From the NCBI GenBank assembly GCA_963677345.2, contig CAXXLC010000028.1:248001-312000 (forward strand): a stretch of 64,000 bases of DNA. Reading direction: 5' to 3'. Position numbers and translations under genes: made by a program. The stretch is from Saccharicrinis sp963677345 (GTDB taxonomy: Bacteria; Bacteroidota; Bacteroidia; Bacteroidales; Marinilabiliaceae). Of the stretch, positions 17,648 through 26,577 are shown in pieces. How positions within the stretch are numbered: position 1 is the first letter of the stretch; every line of letters starts with the position of its first letter. The notes under the pieces are model-generated. The model searched no databases. It was given only the letters and a program-made list of their open reading frames with translations, and was not told the DNA's origin.

Positions 17648-19094
17648 AAATAGTCCTTGCTTTAGGTTTTTCCTTTCTTAACTTTTTATACCTCCATTCA
17701 TTATAAGTTTCAGAGAACATGGGTACAAAATTTTCTTCCGGTCCCGGAGCCGGGGCAAAAATAAGGTTTCCTTTAGGATCAATTAAATAGTAGGTTGGAA
17801 ACGCTTTGATATCATAATCGAGCAACACCTTGGCATTTTGAGAGAAATGCAGGAAGGTCCACTTATATTTATGGTCTTTTATAAATTCCTGTGCTTTATC
17901 CGGATCTTCATCTGTTAATATAGTAACAATAACCATATCCTTTTTAAACATCTCGGCAAACTGCTGCAATATCTGAAAGTCTTTTTTACAGGCATAATTT
18001 TCAGTATTCGCGAAATTGAGATATATAAACTTTCCCTCAAAATCTTTTAATTCACGAGTCTTCCCCGATAAAGTTGTCAATGAAAATGATGGAGCCAAAA
18101 GTCCTACTCTTAACTTTGTAAACTTCATAAAGATATCCCCTGCGATTTCTTTATTAATTTCACCCTCACATTCTTCAGAAGCCCGTTTCATCAATGTGAT
18201 TATCTTTTCCTTATTGTAATTACCTGAATAAAAACCATCATACAAGCCTTTTATAACAACCAATTCGGTAAGTGTTCTGTTGTAAAAAAGAGAGTCTTTA
18301 CCGAATGCCAGTGCCAAACTATCAAAAGACTCAACCTTTGGCCACAAATCTTTAACATTTTCACCTTCTTTTGAATTGAAATAAGAATAAAAGAAATTTG
18401 AGAACACCTGGTTAAAAGCCTCCCAATAAGGACCTAAAGAATACTGCACCGGAACATGACTAAAGTTATCGTTAATTAGTTTTCTTTGATCATTAGAATA
18501 AATAAAATTCTTAAGATTTATATAACTATACGACTTGTATTTTTGAAACCAACTATTTTTAGATGCAGGAAATTTCTCTTCTGTTTCATCAATAATTTGA
18601 TAAGCAAGCTTCTTATTATTTGTTAAAACGACCTTCTTTACCTCATCTGCAAAACGTTGATTATAGTACAGGTCAAAGTTCTTAACGCTCTTATTTAAAT
18701 CCATCCCATTATCATTCCTGACACCTAAAAGGACTGGTTCAGGGATAAAAAAAGGATTCATTTTATTTTCCTCCTTCAGAGGTTTGTATGGAGGTAATTC
18801 TATATTATATTTTTGGCCGGGTTCTACAAGAAGATATCCTTGCATCTCACCAAGACTGATATATATTTTCGTGACATCGTCAACAAAAAAAGAGGCCATA
18901 AAATCTCCATTTTTATTCACTCTAAAAGTCTGAAGATCCTTATAATCTCTTGTAATATAATTACTTTGACACTGAACAGTAAGGTTCATGTTTGCATACG
19001 CCACTGCATTGCCATAAACAGTTACACTATCTACTCTCTCTGCCTTAACCCACTGCGCAATTATTATAACAATTATAAGCAAACAGTTTCTCAT
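17637..19094 (-). CDS. Thioredoxin-like (TlpA/AhpC-type) periplasmic protein with degenerate active site
   Basis: Protein of 485 residues with a signal peptide (cleavage near VKAE). Residues 20-330 are an uncharacterised helical/beta region seen in Bacteroidota TlpA-like proteins. Residues about 335-460 form a thioredoxin fold (GLLAPSFSLTTLSGKTRELKDFEGKFIYLNF, then AFPTYYLIDPKGN with the conserved cis-Pro). The active-site position reads ENYACKKDF, so the first Cys of C-x2-C is Asn and only the second remains. Normal dithiol oxidoreductase activity is therefore unlikely. Starts 3 bp after the coaD stop codon. Confidence 0.82.
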   Translation of the reverse strand: MRNCLLIIVIIIAQWVKAERVDSVTVYGNAVAYANMNLTVQCQSNYITRDYKDLQTFRVNKNGDFMASFFVDDVTKIYISLGEMQGYLLVEPGQKYNIELPPYKPLKEENKMNPFFIPEPVLLGVRNDNGMDLNKSVKNFDLYYNQRFADEVKKVVLTNNKKLAYQIIDETEEKFPASKNSWFQKYKSYSYINLKNFIYSNDQRKLINDNFSHVPVQYSLGPYWEAFNQVFSNFFYSYFNSKEGENVKDLWPKVESFDSLALAFGKDSLFYNRTLTELVVIKGLYDGFYSGNYNKEKIITLMKRASEECEGEINKEIAGDIFMKFTKLRVGLLAPSFSLTTLSGKTRELKDFEGKFIYLNFANTENYACKKDFQILQQFAEMFKKDMVIVTILTDEDPDKAQEFIKDHKYKWTFLHFSQNAKVLLDYDIKAFPTYYLIDPKGNLIFAPAPGPEENFVPMFSETYNEWRYKKLRKEKPKARTIYDL

Positions 19095-19097
19095 TAC

Positions 19098-19580
19098 TTA
19101 CCTCTGCAAATTATAGTTAGCCATTTTTTCCTGAATTTTTTCAGGGATAAATTTACTTGGATCACCCTTATGTTTTATGATATCTCTAACAATTGAAGAA
19201 TTCACTGGTGTGTGTTCAGGAGTAGTAAGCAAGAACACCGACTCTATACCTGTCATAGCCTTATTAACCTGTGCTATTGCTCTTTCATATTCAAAATCGG
19301 CTGCGGTACGAATTCCTCTTAAAATATATTGTGCATCACATTCTTTAGCAAAATCAACAGTTAAGCCTTCATATTTTGCAACCTTAACCTTAGGCTCGTG
19401 GTTAAATAAATATTTAATCCATTCAACCCTGGTATCCACCGGATAAAAATCTTTTTTACTGGAGTTATAACCTACACCGATAACAATCTCATCAAACAAA
19501 TCAACAGCTCTGTATACTATATTTTCATGACCAATTGTAAAGGGATCAAACGATCCGGGAAATATTGCTACACGTTTCAT
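19098..19580 (-). CDS. coaD: Phosphopantetheine adenylyltransferase
   Basis: CoaD adenylylates 4'-phosphopantetheine to dephospho-CoA in coenzyme A synthesis in the cytosol. The 160 residues show the nucleotidyltransferase motif GSFDPFTIGH at residues 9-18 and the second motif NSSIVRDII near 127, and the length is typical. It lies in a minus-strand run between the methyltransferase-glycosyltransferase gene and the thioredoxin-like gene. Confidence 0.96.
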   Translation of the reverse strand: MKRVAIFPGSFDPFTIGHENIVYRAVDLFDEIVIGVGYNSSKKDFYPVDTRVEWIKYLFNHEPKVKVAKYEGLTVDFAKECDAQYILRGIRTAADFEYERAIAQVNKAMTGIESVFLLTTPEHTPVNSSIVRDIIKHKGDPSKFIPEKIQEKMANYNLQR

Positions 19581-19666
19581 TCTCTCTTTTTCGTATTTGA
19601 ATTAATAAAGAAATTCATTAAGCGGCCCTAAAGTTGTAAAAATACTTTCAGCACACAAAACCCAAG

Positions 19667-21097
19667 CTACCAAAACTTTATTTTCAGGGTAGCAAAAACA
19701 GACATTCGGAGCAATATTAAACCATGCTTAAACCTACTAATATTAGTGTCTCCATACTTTCGTTCTTTATACCTTATTGGAAGATCAATTATTTTAAGAT
19801 TTAATTTATAAGCCCCAAATAAAAGATCAAAATCGCCAAAAGGATCAAACTCACCAAAGAACTTCCTGTTAGCAGCTAATTTCTCATAATCATTTCTGAA
19901 CATTACTTTAGTGCCACATAAAGTATCTTTAATAGGTCGCTCAAGTATATAACTAAAAAACTTACTAAAAAAATGATTTCCGACTGTATTTAATGGGCGC
20001 ATTGCATTTTTTTCCATTGGGTACACCAATCTTACTCCATTAATAAACTCTCCTTTACCTGTAGTAATGGCATTATAAAATTTTGGTAAATCTTCAGGAG
20101 GAACCGTTAAGTCGGCATCCAGAATCATAAGGATATCGGATGTTGCAGCACAAAAACCTTTTCGAACAGCATCACCTTTCCCCTTTCCATCCTGTTGCAT
20201 TATTTTAATATCATAAACTCCTGAATATTTCTTTTGTACTTTTTGAATAGTTTCCCAGGTATCATCCGTAGAATTACCCTCAACAAAAATAATTTCGGTA
20301 TGCTTTCCTAATTTTGGTATTCGTTGAACCGCCTGCTCAATATTACCACTTTCATTTCGGGCAGGAATAATTACCGAAGTTGAGTATTTATGATCTACCT
20401 CCGCATTTGTTAAAGTTTTTGGAATTGGTCTTGCAAAGATAAATTGATTCAAACCTAAACTATTTATTAAAGGCAGACGACTAAAACATCTGTTTAGAAA
20501 TGCTGAAAGAAGAGGGATATTATAAGGAAACAACATACTTCTGTTTGCCTTATAAGTTTCAAATCCTGCCAGATATAACAAGTTTTGAATATCCTGACTT
20601 GACAACCAATTTTGCTGAGGAGATTTCTTTTTAACGCCTATCAATTCAGCAAATCGAATAACAGGCTCCCACATTCTGTTATAAGAGGTAACAATCAGTC
20701 GCGTTTTTTCGTGAGTTACATTCTGAAGCTGATTGAAGGCCTGTTCAATATCAGGTAACAGTCCAATTAAGTTTGACATTACCACTACATCAAATTTTGT
20801 TTGAAGAGTAATATCTTCTGCTGCCATTTCGTAAAAAGCAATATCCTTAAACTGATCTTTAGCTAAACGAATCATAGCCGAAGAAAAATCTATACCGGTT
20901 TTTTCTTTAGCATTAATGTCATTTAACAAATCACCACTACCACAACCAATCTCAAGAACTTTACTTTCAGGATGAATAAAATAATTACAATATTTAGATA
21001 TTGAATTCCAATAATACGATCGTTTTTTTCGGTATTTTATCCATTTTGGTGCAAACTGCTCCCAATATTCTTTTATCTCAGAACTATATAATTGCAT
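19667..21097 (-). CDS. Fused SAM methyltransferase - GT2 glycosyltransferase
   Basis: Protein of 476 residues with two enzymatic halves. Residues 1-200 are a class I methyltransferase with the SAM-binding VLEIGCGSGDLL near 45 and FDVVVMSNLIGLL near 105. Residues about 240-476 are a GT2 family enzyme of the polyprenyl-phosphate mannose/glucose synthase type: TSVIIPARNESGNIEQAVQ, then GKGDAVRKGF and LDADLTVPPEDL (DxD). It has no membrane helices. Placed 3 bp after a GT39-like membrane glycosyltransferase, it may make the lipid-linked sugar donor that the neighbour uses. The acceptor is not known. Confidence 0.82.
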   Translation of the reverse strand: MQLYSSEIKEYWEQFAPKWIKYRKKRSYYWNSISKYCNYFIHPESKVLEIGCGSGDLLNDINAKEKTGIDFSSAMIRLAKDQFKDIAFYEMAAEDITLQTKFDVVVMSNLIGLLPDIEQAFNQLQNVTHEKTRLIVTSYNRMWEPVIRFAELIGVKKKSPQQNWLSSQDIQNLLYLAGFETYKANRSMLFPYNIPLLSAFLNRCFSRLPLINSLGLNQFIFARPIPKTLTNAEVDHKYSTSVIIPARNESGNIEQAVQRIPKLGKHTEIIFVEGNSTDDTWETIQKVQKKYSGVYDIKIMQQDGKGKGDAVRKGFCAATSDILMILDADLTVPPEDLPKFYNAITTGKGEFINGVRLVYPMEKNAMRPLNTVGNHFFSKFFSYILERPIKDTLCGTKVMFRNDYEKLAANRKFFGEFDPFGDFDLLFGAYKLNLKIIDLPIRYKERKYGDTNISRFKHGLILLRMSVFATLKIKFW

Positions 21098-21100
21098 ATT

Positions 21101-22789
21101 CTATTTATTATCCTCAACAACAACACTACTAACAGGATTATTCAATTGAGAATAATCAATTTGAAAAAGATAGGATGGCTCTTTATCCCCAAACTTTTTA
21201 ACCAAACGGAACATCTTTGGATACTCTTTTACCACCACTGACATATATCTTTTAATAGTATTAATTGTTTGTCCTGTAAATATATTAGGATTCTTCCGCA
21301 AACTTGCCACTATAATATGAGTAACATTTTTATTCTTTAAATTCTGAACCAAGTCGTATGCTGAACCTTCAGGTATACGATATACACCATAAAACTTACG
21401 TCCCTTACCATAAATACGAGCAATATTTGGTTTTCTGCAAGCTACATAAGTATCATTTTCAGATAAATTCTTATCAACGTAATCAATCATCTGTAAATAA
21501 CTAATCCAGTCTGGAGTAAAACCGGCAAACTTATCACCCTGAATATTTTTAGATAAAGTTTTAAGATCAATTGTTTTTACTCCTTTAGAAACAGCCAATC
21601 CTAAAGACATCATCAGTACTATCACCAAATACGTTCTAACTAAAACAACATTTTTATCCTTTGCTACTCTGATAATAGTGGAAACTAAAAACACAATCAT
21701 AAAAGGAACAAAAGGAATAATTAACCGATATTGATCCCACAGTTTTTGTAAGGAAAAAAAAGTAATACCAAGCATGATGGCCAGGTAAATTGAAGTAAAA
21801 AACAAAAATTTATTCCTTTTAATAAACCAAAAGAATCCTAATATAAACAACAGGTACAAAGCAATTGTTACAAAAGGGTTAACTGTATTTTTATGCGCAG
21901 ATTTAAATCCTAAAACCCTTACAAAATGCTTCGACAAATATAAATTTGAGTTATCCTTAAAACGTTGAATAAAGCCTTTAAAATCTTCTCTTCCCTGGCT
22001 TTTATCATATGGATGTTTATTGAGCAGCTGAGATGTTTGTTCACCGGGTTGAGCCGGCAAATCCCACACTAAACTCTTCACTCCCAAAAGCATTGTAATG
22101 AGAAAAGCAAATCCTAAAAGCACGAACATCGCCTTCTTATAGCATCTGTTAACAACGAAAAAAACCAATAAGGCCAGCACCGAACCAAAACCAATAGTTC
22201 TTGTAATAAACATTAAGGATGCTAACAGAACCAATGGAGCTATAGATTTTATCTCCTCTTTTAAACCACCTACTCCTGCACCTTGTTGTTTATCAATAAC
22301 TTTAAAAGAATAGACAAAAAAAGCACTTTGAAGCAACATATAAAATGCTTCGGAAAACGTTTGACTGGAAAAGAATAAAAAATACTGACTGATACTTAAT
22401 ATTCCTATCGAAAAAAACAAACTTATATAAGACACCCGGTCTTTAAATGCTTTATAAAATAAAACAACCGCACCCAACAGAAACAGAAAAGAAGTCAGTT
22501 TAAGTACAACAAGGTTCATTCCGAACAAACCTACGAACAATGATAAAACCATTGGATATAAAGGTCCCTGATAGGTTGGAAACTTGCCTGAATCCCAAAA
22601 ATTAATAGCTCTTGTAATATAAGTAGAATCGTCACCTGTTATACTTACCCTGGCATTAAAATACAAGATGCTAAAAACTACAAATACACCTGCAAACACG
22701 TAAAAAATTAAAGTGGACCGCTCTTTTAGCCAACTTTCTATTTTATCATCAAATAATACTTTATCTTTTAGTGGTTTATGATTGACCAT
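21101..22789 (-). CDS. Membrane glycosyltransferase, GT39/GT-C type
   Basis: Protein of 562 residues with a cytosolic N-terminus, about ten membrane helices (the first near 28-45) and a soluble periplasmic C-terminal domain. Directly after the first helix is VSITGDDSTYITRAINFW, the acidic pair expected of GT-C enzymes that use polyprenyl-phosphate sugars (PMT/ArnT type). The family transfers a sugar from a lipid carrier to a protein or lipid outside the membrane. Gene order suggests that its donor is made by the downstream GT2 domain. Confidence 0.75.
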   Translation of the reverse strand: MVNHKPLKDKVLFDDKIESWLKERSTLIFYVFAGVFVVFSILYFNARVSITGDDSTYITRAINFWDSGKFPTYQGPLYPMVLSLFVGLFGMNLVVLKLTSFLFLLGAVVLFYKAFKDRVSYISLFFSIGILSISQYFLFFSSQTFSEAFYMLLQSAFFVYSFKVIDKQQGAGVGGLKEEIKSIAPLVLLASLMFITRTIGFGSVLALLVFFVVNRCYKKAMFVLLGFAFLITMLLGVKSLVWDLPAQPGEQTSQLLNKHPYDKSQGREDFKGFIQRFKDNSNLYLSKHFVRVLGFKSAHKNTVNPFVTIALYLLFILGFFWFIKRNKFLFFTSIYLAIMLGITFFSLQKLWDQYRLIIPFVPFMIVFLVSTIIRVAKDKNVVLVRTYLVIVLMMSLGLAVSKGVKTIDLKTLSKNIQGDKFAGFTPDWISYLQMIDYVDKNLSENDTYVACRKPNIARIYGKGRKFYGVYRIPEGSAYDLVQNLKNKNVTHIIVASLRKNPNIFTGQTINTIKRYMSVVVKEYPKMFRLVKKFGDKEPSYLFQIDYSQLNNPVSSVVVEDNK

Positions 22790-22800
22790 TTATTTAATAT

Positions 22801-25023
22801 TTAATCTATTTCTTTCTTTCGATACGCATTTACAAATAAAATATTGCCCATTCCTTCGTATTTAGCAAAACTATCAATTCCATTTTTAATATCCTCAGAT
22901 GAAAATCCTAATATTGTCAAATCAGCATCGTGACTTTGTTTTTTTACAATATCTTCCTTACTATCTCCTTCATTAAAAGAAATCATCTGAACATTACCGG
23001 GCACAATAGGCAGTCGGCCGCATTTAATTCTATCCAGCCACTTTTTACGTTCTTCTTTTGATTCCTGAGCCGGAGTAAGAGAGAATATTTTTATAAATCC
23101 CTTTTTCCAATCCGGATGACCCAATATAATGTAAGCCAAAAGAACCATCAAATTAGCATTATGAAAGTCATGACGACCAATCCAGATATGTATTTCTTTT
23201 TTATACCCAAATCCCTTTAAAGAGGTATTCAAAAAGCAAACATCCATTTTACAGGAGTCGTACAATATATAATTATCAAGTGCATTTTTTAGTGATTCAG
23301 GTTTATCGCAAGGAAATTCAAACAATATTAAATTGCTACCTTTACCCGAAATGCCCGAAAGCTGAATTACCTGAGCAATGGCAGATGTATATGAAGGACT
23401 AATCACAGTATCAATATAAACCCTTGTATTACTACCTTTTGCTCTTGATATTAAACGTTCAAGTGTTTTTTTCGACTGATGATGAGTTTGGCTATTTAAG
23501 AATCCTTCAACATAATGAATGTAAGTTCCAAATCCATATTTATGAGATAACCAACCTAACAAGTCAAAAGCACTTTGTCTTTCAAAAGAATCAGCACTTA
23601 CGCATACTGCAAAAGGTCTCCAATAATATTCCTGCTCCTCTTTATTTGCCCGCTGAACAAATATCTGAATTTGTCTGCTCAATTGAAACACCACTCCTTT
23701 AAACAATTTCTCCAAGCCTCTCTTTTCAGGTCGATACTTACTAATTATGAAATAAATAATACCCATTATCAATATTGATATCAAGGCATAAGTCAGGTTC
23801 ATTTTAAACATCAGCCAAAAAGACAAAACAGCACCGGCAATTGAGTAATACCATTTATTATGCTTAAAAGTGGGACGGTAAGAGGGGTCTGCAGCAAAAT
23901 GCTCCAAAAAGCTTATTAAACAAATCGCTCCATAAGTAACCATGAAAAACATAGATATAATTTGAGCAACAAAGTTTACATCACCAATAATTACAAAGAC
24001 GTAGGCAATTGCAATAGTAACAAAAGTACCATTTACAGGGTCATTATCTTTTTCTTTTCCTTTAGCCAACCATTTATTGATATGAGGATAAGGTAATATC
24101 TTATCAAAACCTATTGCCTGTAAAGTTCTTGGAGCAACTAAAACGGAACCAATAGCAGAAGAGAGGGTTGCCGCAGCTAATCCAATGGGAATAATAGGCC
24201 CCCAAAGAGCTATTTTTTGCATAATAAGCTGATCACTTGCCAACTCCTGAGGTGTTGCCGAAACAGTTAATTTATAAGCAATGGCTACATAAACCAACAT
24301 ACCAATCAATGTAGCCCATAATGTTCCCCTGGGAATAGATTTTTTAGGATCCTTTAAATCACCAGACAATCCCAGGCCAGCAGCAATTCCTGTAAAAGCT
24401 GGAAAAATAATTGTGAACACATAGAAGAAACTCTCTGCATCATTGGTTGATTCATTTAAAAAGAAAAAAGTATTCTCTGAAGTAGAAGTTCCCATGAAAA
24501 ATAAAATAATAGAAAGAAACAAAACTCCAACGACTACATACAAGGCCTTCATTCCTATATTCGCACCTCTGATTAAAACAATAATACTTAACAAAGTCAT
24601 CATTACTAAGGTTACTATTTTTTTAAAATTAGCAGGTTCTATATCATAAGGTATCAGAGGTAGTACGGCATCAAAAGCTTCTCCAAATGCTATTATATAA
24701 AAGGCCACACTGATGGCCTGGGATAAATAAAGAGCAATTCCAATTGCACCTCCAATATTTAAGCCAAAGGATCGGGATATGATATAATAAGCACCTCCTC
24801 CCTCAACTTTTTGGTTAGTGGCAATCTCTGCAACAGCTAATGCTGTAGGTATAGTAACTAAATGTCCGATGACAATAATTGCCAACACGCCTAAGAAACC
24901 AACATTACCTACTGCCCAACCAAATCTTAAAAATAAAATAGCTCCAAGAATAGTAGAAATAGCGGTCATAAAAACCGGCATGGAACCGAACGTAGCATTT
25001 GGATTTGTAACTGCTTTTTGCAT
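22801..25023 (-). CDS. SLC12-type cation-chloride/amino-acid permease
   Basis: About 740 residues. Residues 1-440 contain some 12 membrane helices of the APC fold, starting GSMPVFMTAISTILGAILFLRFGWAVG, the typical first helix of Na-K-Cl cotransporter-like proteins. The C-terminal 300 residues are cytosolic (IWIGRHDFHNANLMVLLAYI, LTILGFSSEDI) and resemble the SLC12 C-terminal domain. Substrate is uncertain: chloride-coupled cation transport or amino acids. An in-frame TTG start at 25050 is possible, but it lies inside a TAnnTTTG promoter box, so the ATG at 25023 is preferred. Confidence 0.8.
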   Translation of the reverse strand: MQKAVTNPNATFGSMPVFMTAISTILGAILFLRFGWAVGNVGFLGVLAIIVIGHLVTIPTALAVAEIATNQKVEGGGAYYIISRSFGLNIGGAIGIALYLSQAISVAFYIIAFGEAFDAVLPLIPYDIEPANFKKIVTLVMMTLLSIIVLIRGANIGMKALYVVVGVLFLSIILFFMGTSTSENTFFFLNESTNDAESFFYVFTIIFPAFTGIAAGLGLSGDLKDPKKSIPRGTLWATLIGMLVYVAIAYKLTVSATPQELASDQLIMQKIALWGPIIPIGLAAATLSSAIGSVLVAPRTLQAIGFDKILPYPHINKWLAKGKEKDNDPVNGTFVTIAIAYVFVIIGDVNFVAQIISMFFMVTYGAICLISFLEHFAADPSYRPTFKHNKWYYSIAGAVLSFWLMFKMNLTYALISILIMGIIYFIISKYRPEKRGLEKLFKGVVFQLSRQIQIFVQRANKEEQEYYWRPFAVCVSADSFERQSAFDLLGWLSHKYGFGTYIHYVEGFLNSQTHHQSKKTLERLISRAKGSNTRVYIDTVISPSYTSAIAQVIQLSGISGKGSNLILFEFPCDKPESLKNALDNYILYDSCKMDVCFLNTSLKGFGYKKEIHIWIGRHDFHNANLMVLLAYIILGHPDWKKGFIKIFSLTPAQESKEERKKWLDRIKCGRLPIVPGNVQMISFNEGDSKEDIVKKQSHDADLTILGFSSEDIKNGIDSFAKYEGMGNILFVNAYRKKEID

Positions 25024-25047
25024 AAGTGCTTTTTTGGAATCGTTATT

Positions 25048-25055
25048 CAAAAATA
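25048..25055 (-). promoter_or_regulatory. Likely -7 box (TATTTTTG) of the SLC12-type gene
   Basis: Minus-strand match to TAnnTTTG, 25 bp upstream of the ATG at 25023. It overlaps a possible TTG start and therefore argues against that start. Confidence 0.5.
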
Positions 25056-25200
25056 GAAAAAAAATAATAAGCTAAATATCTTTATTAAACTGCTTCATAA
25101 CATGAGATAATTCATATGCATCAATATTGACCAATGATCGAAAATTACTTAACTTGCACAATATTCTTAATAGGTTTAGATTACACAGAAATCTTTGAGG

Positions 25201-25236
25201 AAGCCGGAAAAATAGGGGTGTTTTTCCGGCTTTTTT
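25201..25236 (+). terminator. Strong intrinsic terminator between divergent genes
   Basis: The stem AAGCCGGAAAAA / TTTTTCCGGCTT with an 8-base loop runs into six T on the plus strand. It lies upstream of the uraA-like promoter and downstream of no known plus-strand gene, so it probably ends a short non-coding transcript. Confidence 0.75.
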
Positions 25237-25288
25237 AATCCTCTTTATCAAACAAATATATAAATTACATCTCTTCTTTTTATTTTTA

Positions 25289-25296
25289 TATTTTTG
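25289..25296 (+). promoter_or_regulatory. Likely -7 box (TATTTTTG) of the NCS2 permease gene
   Basis: Matches TAnnTTTG and lies 22 bp before the ATG at 25318. A TTG start at 25294 falls inside this box and is therefore unlikely. Confidence 0.5.
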
Positions 25297-25317
25297 TCTA
25301 AACCCAATTTAAATAAT

Positions 25318-26541
25318 ATGGATACATTAAAACCTTTATCAAATTCCAAACAGATCTTGTTAGGAGTGCAATTTTTATTTGTTGCATTTGGAGCCACAGT
25401 ACTCGTTCCTCTTTTAGTAGGCATTAACCCATCCATTGCCTTATTATCTGCAGGAATAGGAACACTTATTTTTCATTTAATTACAAAAGGCAAGGTTCCA
25501 GTATTTTTAGGTAGCAGTTTTGCCTTTATTGCTCCAATAACAAAAGCAACAGAAAAATTTGGCTTCGCAGGAACTCTTTCCGGAATTATTGCTGTTGGTA
25601 TTGTTTATTCATTAGTATCTTTTTTAATTAAACTTAAAGGGGTAAACTTTATAAAAAAGATTTTTCCTTCAATCGTTGTGGGACCGGTCATTATGGTCAT
25701 TGGTCTCTCTTTAGCTTCTACAGCTGTTGATATGGCTAAAACAAACTGGATTATTGCCGGAACATCATTACTTGCAGCTATAATTTCAGTTGTTTACTTT
25801 AAAGGGATTATTAAACTGATCCCGGTATTTATTGGAATCATTACAGGATATATACTATCCTTTGCAATGGGAGAAATAGATTTTACTCCTATTAAAGAAG
25901 CCGCCTGGTTTCAATTACCAGATGTTACGCTTCCAACATTTAGCTGGGAAGCCATTTTATTTATGATACCTGTAGCTATTGCGCCTTTAATTGAACATGT
26001 AGGAGATATCTATGCCATTAGTGCAGTTGCAGAAAAAGACTTTATGAAAGAGCCCGGCCTAAACAGAACGATGCTTGGAGATGGTATTGCCACAAGTTTT
26101 GCCGGTTTAATAGGGAGTGTTCCTAACACCACCTATTCGGAAGTTACAGGTGCTATAGAGCTAACAAAAGTAACAAACCCGAGAATTTTAAGAATTTCTG
26201 CCATTACAGCGATTCTATTTTCTGTAATAGGAAAAGTAAGTGGTTTCTTAAAGTCTATCCCTACTGAAGTACTTGGAGGAATAATGTTATTGTTATTTGG
26301 AATGATTGCCAGCGTAGGCATAAAAACACTAATTGAATCAAAATCAGACTTTCACAAAACCAGAAACCTGGTCATCGTATCTATCATTCTCACAGTTGGA
26401 ATAGGTAAAGCATCCATCGACTTTGGATCCTTTTCATTATCAGGCATAGGACTTGCATCTGTTGTTGGAGTAATATTAAACTTAATTTTACCAGGCAAAT
26501 CTAAAGAAGTACACATAGAAAACACAAGTGAAGAAAACTAA
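25318..26541 (+). CDS. Uracil/xanthine permease (NCS2 family)
   Basis: About 407 residues with 12-14 hydrophobic helices. NCS2 features include the N-terminal FVAFGATVLVPLLVGINPS, the central VAIAPLIEHVGDIYAIS segment (the family's Glu/His-containing substrate region) and VPNTTYSEVTGAIELTKV, the second substrate motif, typical of UraA-like uracil:proton symporters. The exact base (uracil, xanthine or urate) cannot be fixed. Start chosen at ATG 25318 because the upstream TTG is in a promoter box. Ends at a bidirectional terminator shared with the PorE-like gene. Confidence 0.88.
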   Translation: MDTLKPLSNSKQILLGVQFLFVAFGATVLVPLLVGINPSIALLSAGIGTLIFHLITKGKVPVFLGSSFAFIAPITKATEKFGFAGTLSGIIAVGIVYSLVSFLIKLKGVNFIKKIFPSIVVGPVIMVIGLSLASTAVDMAKTNWIIAGTSLLAAIISVVYFKGIIKLIPVFIGIITGYILSFAMGEIDFTPIKEAAWFQLPDVTLPTFSWEAILFMIPVAIAPLIEHVGDIYAISAVAEKDFMKEPGLNRTMLGDGIATSFAGLIGSVPNTTYSEVTGAIELTKVTNPRILRISAITAILFSVIGKVSGFLKSIPTEVLGGIMLLLFGMIASVGIKTLIESKSDFHKTRNLVIVSIILTVGIGKASIDFGSFSLSGIGLASVVGVILNLILPGKSKEVHIENTSEEN

Positions 26542-26548
26542 TTTAACA

Positions 26549-26576
26549 CCCCTCTTAAATTATCTTTTAGGAGGGG
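26549..26576. terminator. Bidirectional terminator
   Basis: Inverted repeat CCCCTCTTAAA / TTTTAGGAGGGG between two convergent genes. Confidence 0.6.
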
Positions 26577-26577
26577 A

